A DNA stretch of 64,000 nt from Orbilia blumenaviensis (taxonomy: Eukaryota > Ascomycota > Orbiliomycetes > Orbiliales > Orbiliaceae), in the NCBI GenBank assembly GCA_036872755.1, contig JAVHNS010000007.1, positions 496,001-560,000 of the forward strand, written 5' to 3'. The translations under genes and the position numbers were made by a program. Below the pieces are notes generated by a model that saw only the letters and a list, made by a program, of their open reading frames with translations, was not told the origin of the DNA and did not search any database. Numbering within the stretch: position 1 is the stretch's first letter; each line of letters starts with the position of its first letter. Below are positions 37,740 through 49,400 of this stretch, in pieces.

Positions 37740-38200
37740 CATCGTTTCGCTACAACGTCTGAATGAGTTCTAAAAAACCTATTCCAAAAGTATCAACGAA
37801 ATCCACAGGGGTGGCCAGATCCTTTATTCAAAAGCGGGCCGTTTCGTTAGTACGTATCAGGTAGACAAGCAGACTGGGGTAATTCACCTGCGCGATATCG
37901 TATGATCTGACCAAGTAAAAGTCAATATCCACTCTGGGGCCACGAAGGTTGGCTCGATCATGGTTGATGTTGTATTTCCATTAGCCAACACATACGTACA
38001 CAAATGCCGTATACGGCCACATGCTCGATCGATTTCATTACCTTGTAGAACGTCAATAGTGCGCATTCCTAGCGGTACATTTAAACGGCCACCACCCCTC
38101 CAGCGGTCTATTGTGAACCCTTGCTATTATCGAGCGTGCACCTTGATTCACGGGAACTCTAAATTTGGGTCGACCGTGGAGATAGCGCAATGATCGTGGT
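37740..38200. pseudogene. Possible gene relic or small spliced gene (strand undecided)
   Basis: Protein-like peptides appear in changing frames. On the minus strand, VPLGMRTIDVLQGNEIDRAC can be spliced (donor GTACGT, branch GGCTAATG, acceptor ATCGAG) to NLRGPRVDIDFYLVRSYDIA, then over a second intron with branch GTACTAACG to DLATPVDFVDTFGIGFLELI and a TAG stop. On the plus strand a 78-codon ORF (37960-38193), open in frame from about 37906, reads equally smoothly (VGSIMVDVVFPLANTYVHKC). Both cannot be taken at face value. It could be a small gene with short introns, a decayed gene, or chance. No family is recognised. Confidence 0.25.
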
Positions 38201-39660
38201 TAGTAAATTGTATGAGGTTTAAATCCCCCAGATACACGTGCACTAGTAGTATTGTAACCCACATACTAGATAAGTACTTAGGTAGCCGAAACGAAAATTT
38301 AGAAAAATATGAGGTGAAGATACGTGATAATTAGCTCCTTTCTCATAATAGAGTTATTTATCTGAGGTGTCGCTTTGCTAGGCTGTTGGCCATGGATATA
38401 TATTGGAATGTTGAGATTCTGATTAATAATATATCGACATATCGATGATACCAACTACCCAGGTACTTGGTACCTCAGACTTTTATAATACCTCGAGTTC
38501 CGGCCATAAGAGAGCTAAAGCTGTGCAGAAGGTTTGCTTCTTAAACTGCACTAAATGATGGACCCAAACCCCTAAATAGCGCCCGAGATATCAGCAAGAT
38601 GTATTTTACATGATTGGGCACAATTGTGATTGTATAAATGGAGCTAGCTAGCTATATCACATATAATTTAATCGTACTTCTACATGTATCGTCCAATCCC
38701 GTCTTAATATATACCTTAAACGTTTGTCGTTTAAATTTAAAAGTATTGTCTAAAAGGAGGGTTTGGCTGCAGGACTAGTAAGGACAGAGGGATATATCGA
38801 TATCGGTGATTTTAGGTTTGCATGATTGAGTTACGTACGTTACGTCTATGCTGTTGACAGACAAGTATCGAGGTCCCCTGCGATGCATATCATAATGTTA
38901 TAATGTTTGGCATTCGCGAAGTTTGTATAACTTCAGGACCTATCTCGAGGTCTCCTGGCTATAGACTAGACTTTCTGGCGAGACTCGTGCAACATTGATA
39001 AACCTTTGGAATCACAAAAGATCTATTTGCAATGAAGATTTGGTTTGGCTAAAGTTAAAGGGTTGGTGGAAGCTTGCCCCGTGCTCTGTCTCAACTTGGC
39101 CAAAATAATTTGCATAAAAGTTGGGATTGAGATTACGGAGCGGCTGGGACCCCCAATAGACACCGTGGATACTAAGTAGGCACCTACTAGTATATTTGGT
39201 GGTAAACTTCTGGTGCACGCTCGTGTTAATAGTGTCTATGGTCACTTACTAAAGAAACCTCTGGGCGGACTTTGTGAGCAGTTAAGTTTGTGGCGGAAAG
39301 AGAGCAACTGGTTGGGAAGCCCATAGCCTGGAATATTAAAGTGTAAACCGGTTCCCGAGGTCCGGTATACGGAGAGGTGCCGGCATGTCCTATCTTGGTG
39401 TTCCTGCAGGCACCAGTATACCACCAGCTTCAATGTAATACTCGTATACCCTCTGGGCACCACAGCACCATTAAACCCTCCACAACCAACTGGTATCAAA
39501 ACACCCAAGAACGAATACACACTCGGTCATCTCTTTAAACTTTCGTTAACTACAAGGTATCGAAGTTATTCAACATACTAAAGACGGGATGGATTCTAGC
39601 TAACCCCATACTGATATAGTACTATCGAAATAGGGTGACTCGGTTTGCTTAGCCGCCGCC

Positions 39661-39996
39661 ATGTGCTGGGTCTTCCAATGGTTCAACAAGGTAAATACCA
39701 TCCATACCGTGAATATAGACAGGTACTACTTTAGCATGTGCTCTAACATCCTTCTTGCCCAGTGCCGGCACTTCTCCCTCCGCGAGCTCAGCGAGTTCGA
39801 TATGTATAAATACCGTTGCGACTGTGAAGTCGTCATCAACAATACCCGCGTTCAACGTGTTGAAGGTGAATGCTTTATCTGCGAGCGAAAGACGGAAGGC
39901 AAAATTGGGGACGAGGAGTGGAAGAATGAATTAGTCAAGATGAGCAAACATGTTTTGGAAAAAGGCCCGGACCTTAACACTGTCAGGGTTTCTTAG
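39661..39996 (+). CDS. Small Cys-containing hypothetical protein
   Basis: A 111-codon ORF from ATG to TAG. It begins MCWVFQWFNK and ends with a cysteine-bearing segment (YRCDCEVVINNTRVQRVEGE followed by CFICERK). Short fungal proteins beginning MC and ending in a VEGxCxxC-like motif are common and uncharacterised; that resemblance is all that supports it. The central part lacks the usual CGH box, and the antisense frame (39649-39855) is also open. It may be a fragment or an unspliced artefact. Confidence 0.35.
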   Translation: MCWVFQWFNKVNTIHTVNIDRYYFSMCSNILLAQCRHFSLRELSEFDMYKYRCDCEVVINNTRVQRVEGECFICERKTEGKIGDEEWKNELVKMSKHVLEKGPDLNTVRVS

Positions 39997-41683
39997 CTCG
40001 AAACTCTGAAAAGTGCGAAGGAAGATTTGAAAGTGGTGGATTCATCAATGTATCACCCCGAAGGACATCACTGAAGCAAAGTATGAATTTGTATATGCAT
40101 ACTTAGCATTCGCACTGTGAAATAATAATGCCAGGGACAGAGCTATAATAAATTAATGTCTTGAGCTCTCCTGTCCTAATAAAGCTAAAAACTATCGTCT
40201 GATAAAAGCACGATCCGAAAGCTGCCAAATCCAGTCCCGCAAATCGAGTTTAGTTTTAAGATCTTACATCTCTGGAATGCGGCCACCACAGTCCTAGTCT
40301 AACACCAGACGTCATGGATCATATCATACCCATCCCGTCCCATGCTTCGCTAACACCAGACTTCTTATCGCGGAAAAGGGAATTGATAGCCGTCTATAAT
40401 CTCGAGGCTCTAATCTATGTAGGTGCACATGGGATTCGAATCCTCCAACCTCCTCATTCCTGTTCCCACAAAAAGACTACGACTCACGACCTGAATCGTG
40501 GGCATCACAAAGACCAGCCTGGTGCATATGCAAGTCACAGCACCCTAAACCAAGAGCTTAAAAGTGATACTGTCCAGTCATATCAGTTCAAGTTCCAGCT
40601 GTTTCTTGTTGGACTGCTGCGACCCCGCACAAAGCCAGCCGGCTTAGCTGTATCCAGCCAGCCAACCAGAGCGCGGGTCGTGTGACCAGGTCAGTCAAGA
40701 ACCCGACATCCGAACCCATCGTATCCAACGTACATCCCTTTCAAGCTTTCCTCCCTATATTGGGTGTGTGTCTGGACCCTTAAAGCAGCCGAACCTGCAT
40801 AAAGCCTGTGCTGCATGGCTATCAGGCCCTTCTCGGGTGCAGACGCAGAGCTGATATCGAGATATGTGCATCGATATCTTCCGTCCTCGTTTAAAATCCT
40901 TTAATCCGGGCCGAAGAAAATCCTGCGCAAAAAAAAAAAAAAAAAAAAAAATTAAAAAAACGCAGCAGGATATTTGCTTCAAAATAGAGTTCCACCAGGA
41001 AACTCTTGTATTGTATTTTGACGTAGGCTGGTACGCCAGGTATCAGTAACCTGTAAAAGATAATAAGTTAACACGGAATTACCGCTCACCCTTGCTGGAT
41101 GGCTGACTTGCCTGGGTCAGATGCATCCCTTAGTAGAACAGACTTCCACATCGGACAAAACTCCCCGAGCTCTGCCCTTCAAATTTTCACCTCCATGGAA
41201 CATAAACATACATAAAGAGAAAACGAGGCCCTGCAGAAAGGATGGTCCGGAAATATACGTTTTTTGGGAATAGGGTGTTAGTCGAAGCTTTTTAAAGAAG
41301 GGTTCATTCGCCCCCGGATTTTCTTTGATCTTGGAAAAATGATTTCCTCTTGTTTGATTATATAAAGGATGATGCGGTTTTCCTGCGTCATGACGCTAAG
41401 CTGTACGTATAGCACAATAATTGTCTACCATTGCGATATCTTCCCTTCGTTGTACATATCCACGAATTTTGGGAGAGAAGGGACTTTGTGAAAGATAACA
41501 ACATCCACAACTGGTTGTTATCGGGATCCACCTTTTTTTTTACACCGATTCTACCATCTCTCTCGTTTTTTTTTTTGTTGCATCGCATCTTTCATATTTT
41601 GTCTATTGGTATTATATCGGAACAGCATCATTGTCGCTTTTGGTTATCGGGACAGTTATCACCACAATTCAAGAACCCAGCAA

Positions 41684-42315
41684 ATGGCATCGATATTAGG
41701 AAACTACGGCACATTCGACAATAGAACCAACTATGTCCTTGTCGACGAGTAAATAGACCCCGCCCCTAAACCTACAAGATCCCAGACTACTTACTAAGAA
41801 ACCTTCTCAGAATCGGCGAAAATTGTAACCTCTTCCTCGCTCGCCCTTTGATTGGGCCCCTGGTCTTCGAAAACACAGCATCGGATGCCAGAGATCATTG
41901 CGCCAATGAGCGTAACTTCTTATCATGGCTCCGATTATCCTCATACCTCGCAGTCGTTTCCGTTGCAATTATGACGACCTTTCACTTTACCTCTGAACCA
42001 ACGGAACTCGAGAAGAAAATCGCGTTCCCATTAGGGCTGGTATTCTGGTTCCTTGCGATAGCAAGTCTAGGCTGCGGCGTAGGAAATTATCTGGGGACGG
42101 TGAAGAAATATAGTAGGAAAGTGGCAGTAGTGCAGAGTGGATGGAGGACGCAGTTGGTAAGTCTCCGATGATATTGGTTTCTAAGAGCCAAATATTTTTA
42201 AGAAAGTCAGAAATTCTAACAATCTTGACAATAGCTCGGGGCAATCGTCGCAGGTACTGTAATCTGCTGCTGTGTACTCTTCCTCGTAAACAATGCTCTT
42301 AGCAACCAAGAATAA
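41684..42315 (+). CDS. DUF202 family integral membrane protein
   Basis: Three exons: 41684-41748, 41811-42156 and 42235-42315, 163 aa. The first join (phase 2, branch TTACTAAG, acceptor CTTCTCAG) links MASILGNYGTFDNRTNYVLV to IGENCNLFLARPLIGPLVFE. The DUF202 signature follows: ARDHCANERNFLSWLRLSSY (consensus A-R-D-x-x-A-N-E-R-x-x-L-x-W-x-R). Three hydrophobic segments fit the family: YLAVVSVAIMTTF, AFPLGLVFWFLAIASLGCGV and, in exon 3, GAIVAGTVICCCVLFLVNNA. DUF202 also forms the membrane part of the yeast vacuolar transporter chaperone subunits, but stand-alone members have no assigned function. The stop lies 53 bp from the convergent methyltransferase stop. Confidence 0.88.
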
Positions 42316-42368
42316 AGGCCGCCGGGCCGTATACCAAGGGAAAGACACCAATCCTATCCCTTACGAAC

Positions 42369-43580
42369 TCACGTCCAGAAACGTCGCCAGTTACCTCTCA
42401 TCACCTCATTTCCCCAACTAAACCAACCTTCCGTAAGGTTTCGAGCGAATATCTCGCAGCATTGAGGGTCAGAATTCGGCAAATACGGTTTGATGATATC
42501 CTTTAAACAAGGCTTGCGGGAATGGATATCAGGCGTGGCAAATATGATTTTGTCTTGCAGATTCGGTCTATTGTTATTGTTATTATCCAGCGCTGGGCCG
42601 GGAGGTCCAGTGGCGGCTATCGGCCGAGCTAGTATGAGAGTTTCATACGGCTTTCGGACTGGATGCTCGAGATCAAATATCGGATCTCCGTGAACCGTGA
42701 TCTTGACCCACATCCACTCTGCTACCATCTCCACCTTCCAAGCTGGAAACAGCTTTTCGAGCAGAAATGTTCGCCACTTGGTGCTGTTGGTTAGCCAGAT
42801 TCCAACCAGGCCGCCATCGCAGAGAAAATCTGCGACGTTGAGCTTGAACAGGTCGTACACGTTAAATGTGGACGTTTTGTACGAATCTTTGTGTTTCGCA
42901 CGTTTGGCGGAACGGTTATTCCATGGCGGATCGAGAAGCATAAAGTCGAAGCGTTGTGTATTCGATGATTTTCCGAATGCAGCCTGGAACACTGGTAGGG
43001 TGCTCGTGAAGGGACCCAGGAGGAAAGAAGATTTTGGAGGGATCATGTATTCATAGTCCTTGTCGATAGTAACTTTCAGCGTCATCCAATCAGATAGAGA
43101 ATTATAGTGAATTGATCCATAGATATCAACCAAGGATATGGCTTGTAAGGATGTTGGGACCAAGTCGACCTGCACATCGGTATCGTGGTAGGAGACCCAT
43201 GCTGCCCCGAGATTCTCTTGGAATGCTAGGAGATCAGGTTCCCCGTCGCGTGTGTCGTTTACTGGCTGAAGGACCGGATCATTTATCTTAGTGCTTTGCA
43301 ATTGCTCTGACAGTCGTAGGGGCAGATGTGGTTTGAATTCGGTTTGCAGGCGTGCCAAACTGGATTGGATCCATTGCCTCCTCTTTGTATGGCGGTCTTG
43401 CAAGGCTTCGTCAAACGGATCGCCTGACTGAGGCTCTGGGATAACCAGCGGAGCAGTAAGCGGCGCTTTTGAAGGTACCCGCCGAAGGAAATATGGCGAT
43501 GATAATGACGATACGATGTCGATGAGGACGATTTCATCGGTCGGCTGGCCGTGGATAATACCGCTCGATGGCTGTTGCAT
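42369..43580 (-). CDS. METTL4-like MT-A70 family adenine methyltransferase
   Basis: Intronless, 403 aa. The C-terminal half is an MT-A70 (class I SAM-dependent N6-adenine methyltransferase) domain. It has the catalytic DPPW at residues 217-220 within FDFMLLDPPWNNRSAKRAKH, followed by DLFKLNVADFLCDGGLVGIW, KVEMVAEWMWVKITVHGDPI and the closing KPYETLILAR. The NNRSAKR stretch after DPPW resembles METTL4 rather than METTL3/IME4 or METTL14. METTL4 enzymes have been reported to methylate U2 snRNA (m6Am) and, debatably, DNA (6mA); the substrate here cannot be read from sequence. The N-terminal half is unique and partly disordered. Divergent from PEX12 (258 bp). Confidence 0.88.
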   Translation of the reverse strand: MQQPSSGIIHGQPTDEIVLIDIVSSLSSPYFLRRVPSKAPLTAPLVIPEPQSGDPFDEALQDRHTKRRQWIQSSLARLQTEFKPHLPLRLSEQLQSTKINDPVLQPVNDTRDGEPDLLAFQENLGAAWVSYHDTDVQVDLVPTSLQAISLVDIYGSIHYNSLSDWMTLKVTIDKDYEYMIPPKSSFLLGPFTSTLPVFQAAFGKSSNTQRFDFMLLDPPWNNRSAKRAKHKDSYKTSTFNVYDLFKLNVADFLCDGGLVGIWLTNSTKWRTFLLEKLFPAWKVEMVAEWMWVKITVHGDPIFDLEHPVRKPYETLILARPIAATGPPGPALDNNNNNRPNLQDKIIFATPDIHSRKPCLKDIIKPYLPNSDPQCCEIFARNLTEGWFSWGNEVMRGNWRRFWT

Positions 43581-43838
43581 TATTATTGATTATCTAAGAG
43601 GTCTATTAAATTAGTGGCATTGGATTCGGGCTTGGACTTGTTTGGAGTTGAAGGTTTCTGATTGGCTTTCCCGTGCGGGTTGTTTGGACCGAGGTCCATT
43701 CATTCAGGTTGCCAGGCAGGCGGCGGATTCGAGAGCAGGTCGGAATTCGTTCCACCATCCTTCAAAACCAAACCAAACAACAAACATACAGACGTCAGGA
43801 TCAGGGGGACTCGGGCTATTCAGTCGAAGGCAGTCACG
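43581..43838. promoter_or_regulatory. Divergent promoter region METTL4-like / PEX12
   Basis: 258 bp between two oppositely oriented start codons. No ORF spans it convincingly; it presumably serves both genes. No TATA box or known operator is obvious. Confidence 0.5.
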
Positions 43839-45308
43839 ATGGAGTTCATGAGCAATATATCGTCAGGAATCGACGACAATAAACCCAGCTTGTTCGGTAT
43901 GTCGGCCGTCAGGAGTCAACTTCGGATCAATTTAAGGAAATGAGCAAAGGTAGAGGCAACGCTAACACCGCGACCGTCTTTCGCGCGTCACAGAACTCGT
44001 CTCTGAACAACAGCTCCGTGATCTATTGGAACCGTCTATAAGATACCTTCTCGCCATAATCACCCAGCGATACCCACGGTATCTAATTCATATCGTCAAC
44101 CGATTCGATGAGGCTTACGCCATCGCCATGCTCCTGGTGGAGCGACATTATCTGAAGGCATGGAATGGCAGTTTCACGGAGAACTTTTACGGCATCAAGC
44201 GGGAGAGGGTATTGACGGTAAATGAATTACCGACGACAAGCAGAACGGCACCAGGTGCATTAAGGGAGGCCACGAAATTAGGCGAATTGGACTCTTGGAA
44301 GGCCTTGTTTGTTATTGTAAGGACTCGACAGTGATAAATAAAAGTTGGGCCGATGGATGGAACTGATATATCGGCGTCATGTAGGTTGGAGTGCCGTATC
44401 TTAAACGGAAACTTGACGATCTGTACGAAGTACATGCAGGAGGGGCAGCACAAAGTCTCTTTACAAATTACCGACCGAGGGAGGAGGAGCTGGATGAAAA
44501 TGTGAGTCGTTCCCCATTCGGTCGACTTGGAGGCAGCAACTGACATCATTACCTTCTAGGCTACTTCGACGGAGAAGATTATGCATAAACTCAAGGTTGG
44601 CTTCAGGAAAGCATATCCAGTCATCAATGCTGCATATTACCTTTCCATGCTGGGGTTCAATCTGGCATATCTCTTCAATAAGTCATACTACCATACGCCA
44701 TTCGATTACATGGTGGGTCTAAGGATGCGAAGGCTTACGGAAGCCGACCATGTTAGTATTGTCTCGTCATAACAATTATTTAGGTGCAAAATACTAACAT
44801 ATTACTTCAGAGGGCATATGAGATGTTGAAGGCGAAAAACCGGAAGCCAGGCCTGGCTCCCATCCTTACGTGGTGGACTATGTTTTCGCCGAAAGTATTT
44901 TCGCGAGTCATCTTACCGAAGCTGCTGGACTCCCTCAAAGTCTTGCTGCCAACATCGATATTCTTTCTCAAATTTCTTGAATGGTGGTATGCATCGGACT
45001 TTGCACGCCAGTTGTCGTCGAAGACGTCAGCAGCAATCGAACTATCGCGGCCTTCCGTGCCAGCACCACCACCAGCGGAAGACAAACGCAAGGAAGCAAG
45101 CAGGAAGCTTGTGGAACTACCAAAGGACTCGAAGATTTGCGCAATCTGTAGCAATGAGATGACCAATCCTGCTGCCATTCAGACTGGATTTGTGTTCTGT
45201 TACCCCTGTGTGTACAGATGGATCGAGGATGATGAGGGACCATGGTGCCCTATTACAGGTGCAAAGCTCCTGGGAGGATCGGAGGGTCTGCGGCGGATAA
45301 TGGTATAG
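43839..45308 (+). CDS. PEX12: Peroxin PEX12 (peroxisomal RING E3 ligase subunit)
   Basis: One of the three RING peroxins (with Pex2 and Pex10) that ubiquitinate the Pex5 import receptor. Five exons: 43839-43896, 43994-44316, 44385-44501, 44560-44751 and 44811-45308, 395 aa. The N-terminal membrane region shows the Pex2/Pex12 family block [40 protein letters not shown], and [20 protein letters not shown]. The C-terminal RING is incomplete as in other PEX12 proteins: CAIC, then [20 protein letters not shown] and CPITG, giving only part of the zinc ligands. Introns are 59-97 nt; intron 4 has a GTTAGT donor and TACTAAC branch. The splice joins restore contiguous family sequence (for example LFVI to [17 protein letters not shown]). 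Confidence 0.93.
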
Positions 45309-46466
45309 GGTATTCATATTTTATTTGCTCTTTTTCATAATAGTCTTTTGGGAACCAAGTTGGACAGCGGCATTGAGCGACTATCGTGGATTTTTGCGGG
45401 ACTTCTCCTTATACATATTACTGTTACTGGGTTTACTTGGTCTTCATAAGTTTTACTGTTTACGCTGATCTAGAGAGGTTTTCACAGGCAGTTTCTGTTT
45501 AGTGCTTTTTATGCATTTACATGATGTACGATTACAATACACTGTTATATCGGTTCAGAACTTCAATCCACAGCGATGCCGCACAAATTCTAGAATTCTG
45601 CACCGCCCCCAACCGCAATCCCTACCAGTTGACTGCCAATTGACGACCCCCATCTCCACTCTTCACATTTACATAATCCCTCTGTCGTCTGCGAAGTTCG
45701 GCTGGAATTGCAGGGTTCAGAGCTTTCAGCCGAGCTCCAACGCGCAAAAGAAGAAGCAAAACGGCGAACAGGAAAAAAAAAAAAAGTTGTAGGCGGCAAG
45801 GTACCAAGGCAAGTCAATGGGAGTCTAAATAATTTTTTTCTGATCGTGGGAGCCGAATTTTTTTTTTCTTCCTTCTTTCTCTCTCCTCTCTCTCCCTTCT
45901 CCTATCCTCCCTCCCTTCATTCATTCCTTTGTCAAAGCTTCTCGAGATACCTCCTCGAGCCAATCCAGCAGCAAGCTCTGGAGTGCAACAAACCAATTGG
46001 CAAAGGAACGGACGAAACGGACGAAGGAAACGGCAAGGAAGAGATATTGAGACGAGAAGATTTGGGCCTCCAAAAGCGTCACCCCCCAGGTTTGTGATCA
46101 TGACCCTGACCGAGTGCGGCCCTCTATGGAGAGAAGAATGTGCTTGGCCCTGTTATTCACATGATTGCAATTGTAATATTTGATGTTGCTGGAATGGAGC
46201 GATTTATCATGAGATCCAGTTTTGAACTTGCCGCTGACAAGCCGAGTGATATCACGTTGCATGCAGCCTACCGATATCCCTAAATCCCCACACCTTCAAA
46301 AAGAAAAACAGAACCCACCCTATATGCATTGGCCCTTCAAGATCGATCGAGATCTGGAGTCTTAATATAACAACTGGCACTTATTTAAACATCCCAGCTC
46401 TTATTTCATAAACCTTCATCAAACCACTTATAATAATAGTATCGCGAGCTAAAAAATATTAACACA
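45309..46466. promoter_or_regulatory. URA2 upstream region
   Basis: About 1.16 kb between the PEX12 stop and the URA2 start. It contains purine and pyrimidine tracts around 45.77-45.93 kb and short ORFs. Control of URA2 by pyrimidine supply is known in yeast, but no binding site is recognisable here. Confidence 0.4.
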
Positions 46467-49400
46467 ATGACCTCACAATCCTCCAACAACCCCACGTCGC
46501 CCCGCCTTCCACCCCACCAAATGCGCAATGCAGCAGCTCCAGGCCCGGCTACGGGTTCGGTCCTGGCGGAAAACCCAGAACCTGCAGCTACAGCTCCTCT
46601 GCCGCTGGACTACCCATACCCACCTGTTACTGCCAGAAATCTAACTAAGGACGGTCAATTGGCCGATGGCACCTCTGACGATGAGGGCCTTATGGCGCTC
46701 GAGTTCCAGGATGGAAGCGTATACCAAGGATACAGCTTTGGCGCCCAGAAAAGCGTCAGTGGCGAGATGGTTTTCCAGACCGGTATGCTGTCGCCATATA
46801 GTAGTCCTGACGATTAAAAGAGCAGTAGCTTACATAATTGAAACCTTGGATAGGCATGGTCGGATATCCTGAGTCTATAACAGACCCTTCGTACCGTGGC
46901 CAAATTCTCGTGATCACATTCCCATTGGTCGGAAACTATGGTAGGTTCTTTACAGTCCATAATTACAAGTAGCACTCGTAGAACCAGTTAGTTAATAGAT
47001 AAAACTACAGGTGTCCCAAAACGTGAAGACGTCGACCGTTTAACCGCAGATTTGCCAGCGTATTTTGAATCTAACCAAATTCACATCGCTGGTTTGGTCG
47101 TTGCCTCCTATGCCGGCGAAAACTACAGCCACTACCTTGCCTCAAGCTCACTGGGCGCATGGCTAAAGGAGCAGGGTGTTCCTGCTGTCTACGGAGTCGA
47201 TACAAGGGCCCTGACAAAGAAGATCCGCCAGCAGGGTAGCATGTTGGGAAGGCTTCTGCTACAAAAGAAGTCTTCTGGACTCGATACATTGGCGAGCGGC
47301 GTTAGTGCGCTCCTGAATCGGCCGTCTGATAAGTCGTGGCGAGAGCACTTTGAAACTGTTGACTGGGTAGACCCTAATCAGAAGAACTTGGTCGCCGATG
47401 GTGAGTAGGGGATTGCAAATATCTCGTCAAGCTTCCACATGCTAATGGAATCTCGTAGTCTCTATCCGTGAGCCAAAGGTCTACACTCCACCTGCCGAGC
47501 TGGCGCAGAAGACCTCTTCTGGCCGGCCTCTTAGGATCCTCTGTGTCGATGTTGGCATGAAATACAACCAAATTCGTTGCTTTTTGGCTCGTGGGTTTGA
47601 GATCAAGGTCGTCCCTTGGGACTACGATTTCCCAACTCTTGAAGCTGGAAAGTACGACGGTCTCTTCATCAGTAACGGTCCTGGTGATCCTGCTATGCTG
47701 GATGTTACAGTCAAAAACATTCAGATTGCCCTGAAGGAAGACAAGACCCCAGTCTTCGGTATCTGTTTGGGACACCAGCTTCTATCTAGGGCTACCGGTG
47801 CTTCTACAAAGAAGATGAAGTTCGGTAATAGAGGTCACAACATTCCCTGCACAAATATGATTTCCGGCCGTTGTTACATCACTTCCCAGAACCATGGATA
47901 TGCTGTTGATACTACCACCTTAGCAGAAGGTTGGCAAGAATTGTTCGTCAACGCAAATGACGGATCGAACGAAGGTATTTACCATGTTTCGAAGCCACAG
48001 TTCAGTGTTCAATTCCATCCAGAGAGCACTCCTGGGCCAAGGGACACAGAATTTCTCTTCGATGTCTTCCTAGATGCCGTCAAGAAGTGCACTGAAGACC
48101 CCGAGAAATACCTCAAGCAAGCCATTGTTTTCCCTGGCGGTCTCAAGAAGGACAATATTGAACGTTCCCCTCGTGTTTACGTCAAGAAGGTGTTGATCCT
48201 AGGTAGCGGTGGTCTGAGTATTGGACAGGCCGGAGAGTTCGATTACTCTGGCAGTCAGGCCATCAAAGCCTTGAAAGAAGAAGGAATCTATACTATTCTT
48301 ATCAACCCCAACATTGCTACTATTCAGACATCGAAGGGTTTGGCAGACAAAGTCTACTTCCTCCCAGTTACTGCAGACTTCGTCAGAAAGGTCATTAAGC
48401 ACGAGCGCCCAGATGCCATCTATGTTACATTTGGTGGTCAAACCGCTCTCCAAGTTGGTATCCAGCTCAAGGATGAGTTTGAGGAACTCGGAGTCCGGGT
48501 TTTGGGTACCCCGATCAATACCATTATTACCACTGAAGATCGTGAGCTCTTTGCTCGTAGCATGGAGCAAATCAACGAGAAATGCGCCAAGTCTGCTTCT
48601 GCTTCCACTGTTGAAGAGTCTCTTAGGGTGGTCAAGGACATTGGATTCCCTGTCATCGTCCGTGCAGCATACGCTCTCGGTGGTTTAGGCAGTGGATTCG
48701 CAGATAACGAGGAGGAATTGGTCGATCTTTGCAACAAAGCTTTTGCTGCCAGTCCCCAAGTTTTGATTGAAAAGAGTATGAAGGGCTGGAAGGAAATCGA
48801 GTACGAAGTTGTTAGGGATTGTCAAGATAACTGTATTACAGTCTGTAACATGGAGGCAAGTTATATCATAGCCCAAACGCCCATTCCTTGTACTAATGGC
48901 TCGGCTTAGAACTTCGATCCTTTGGGTATTCACACTGGAGATTCCATTGTCGTGGCTCCTTCACAAACACTCTCTGATGATGATTACAACATGCTACGAA
49001 CCACTGCGGTGAACGTCATCCGTCACTTGGGCGTCGTCGGAGAATGCAATATCCAATATGCGTTGAATCCCATCTCTCGAGAATACTGCATTATTGAAGT
49101 GAACGCACGTCTATCCCGTTCCTCAGCTTTGGCTTCCAAGGCAACTGGTTACCCACTCGCATTCGTTGCAGCTAAGCTGGGTCTTGGAATCCCACTCAAT
49201 GAGATCTCAAACTCTGTTACTAAGGTTACTTGCGCATGTTTCGAACCCTCCCTTGACTATGTCGTTGTCAAGATTCCACGGTGGGATTTGAAGAAGTTCA
49301 CTCGTGTGTCTACCCAGTTGAGCTCGTCTATGAAGTCTGTTGGTGAAGTCATGAGTATTGGTCGAACATTTGAGGAAGCCATTCAAAAGGCGATCAGAGC

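Larger units (their letters stand above)
36986..41683. other. 4.7-kb AT-rich gene-poor region
   Basis: Lies between the MATE transporter promoter and the DUF202 gene. It holds two weak coding candidates described separately (37.74-38.2 kb and 39.66-40.0 kb), a 23-nt poly-A tract (about 40929-40951), and otherwise short ORFs in AT-rich DNA. A palindromic GGATTCGAATCC (about 40433-40444) resembles a tRNA T-loop but no cloverleaf can be drawn. Confidence 0.5.

Noticed and set aside
39242..39520. 92-codon minus-strand ORF, possible small secreted protein
   Set aside because: No signal peptide or ordered cysteine pattern; indistinguishable from a chance ORF.
40425..40450. tRNA suggested by GGATTCGAATCC
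   Set aside because: It is a simple palindrome; no acceptor, D or anticodon stem can be paired around it on either strand.
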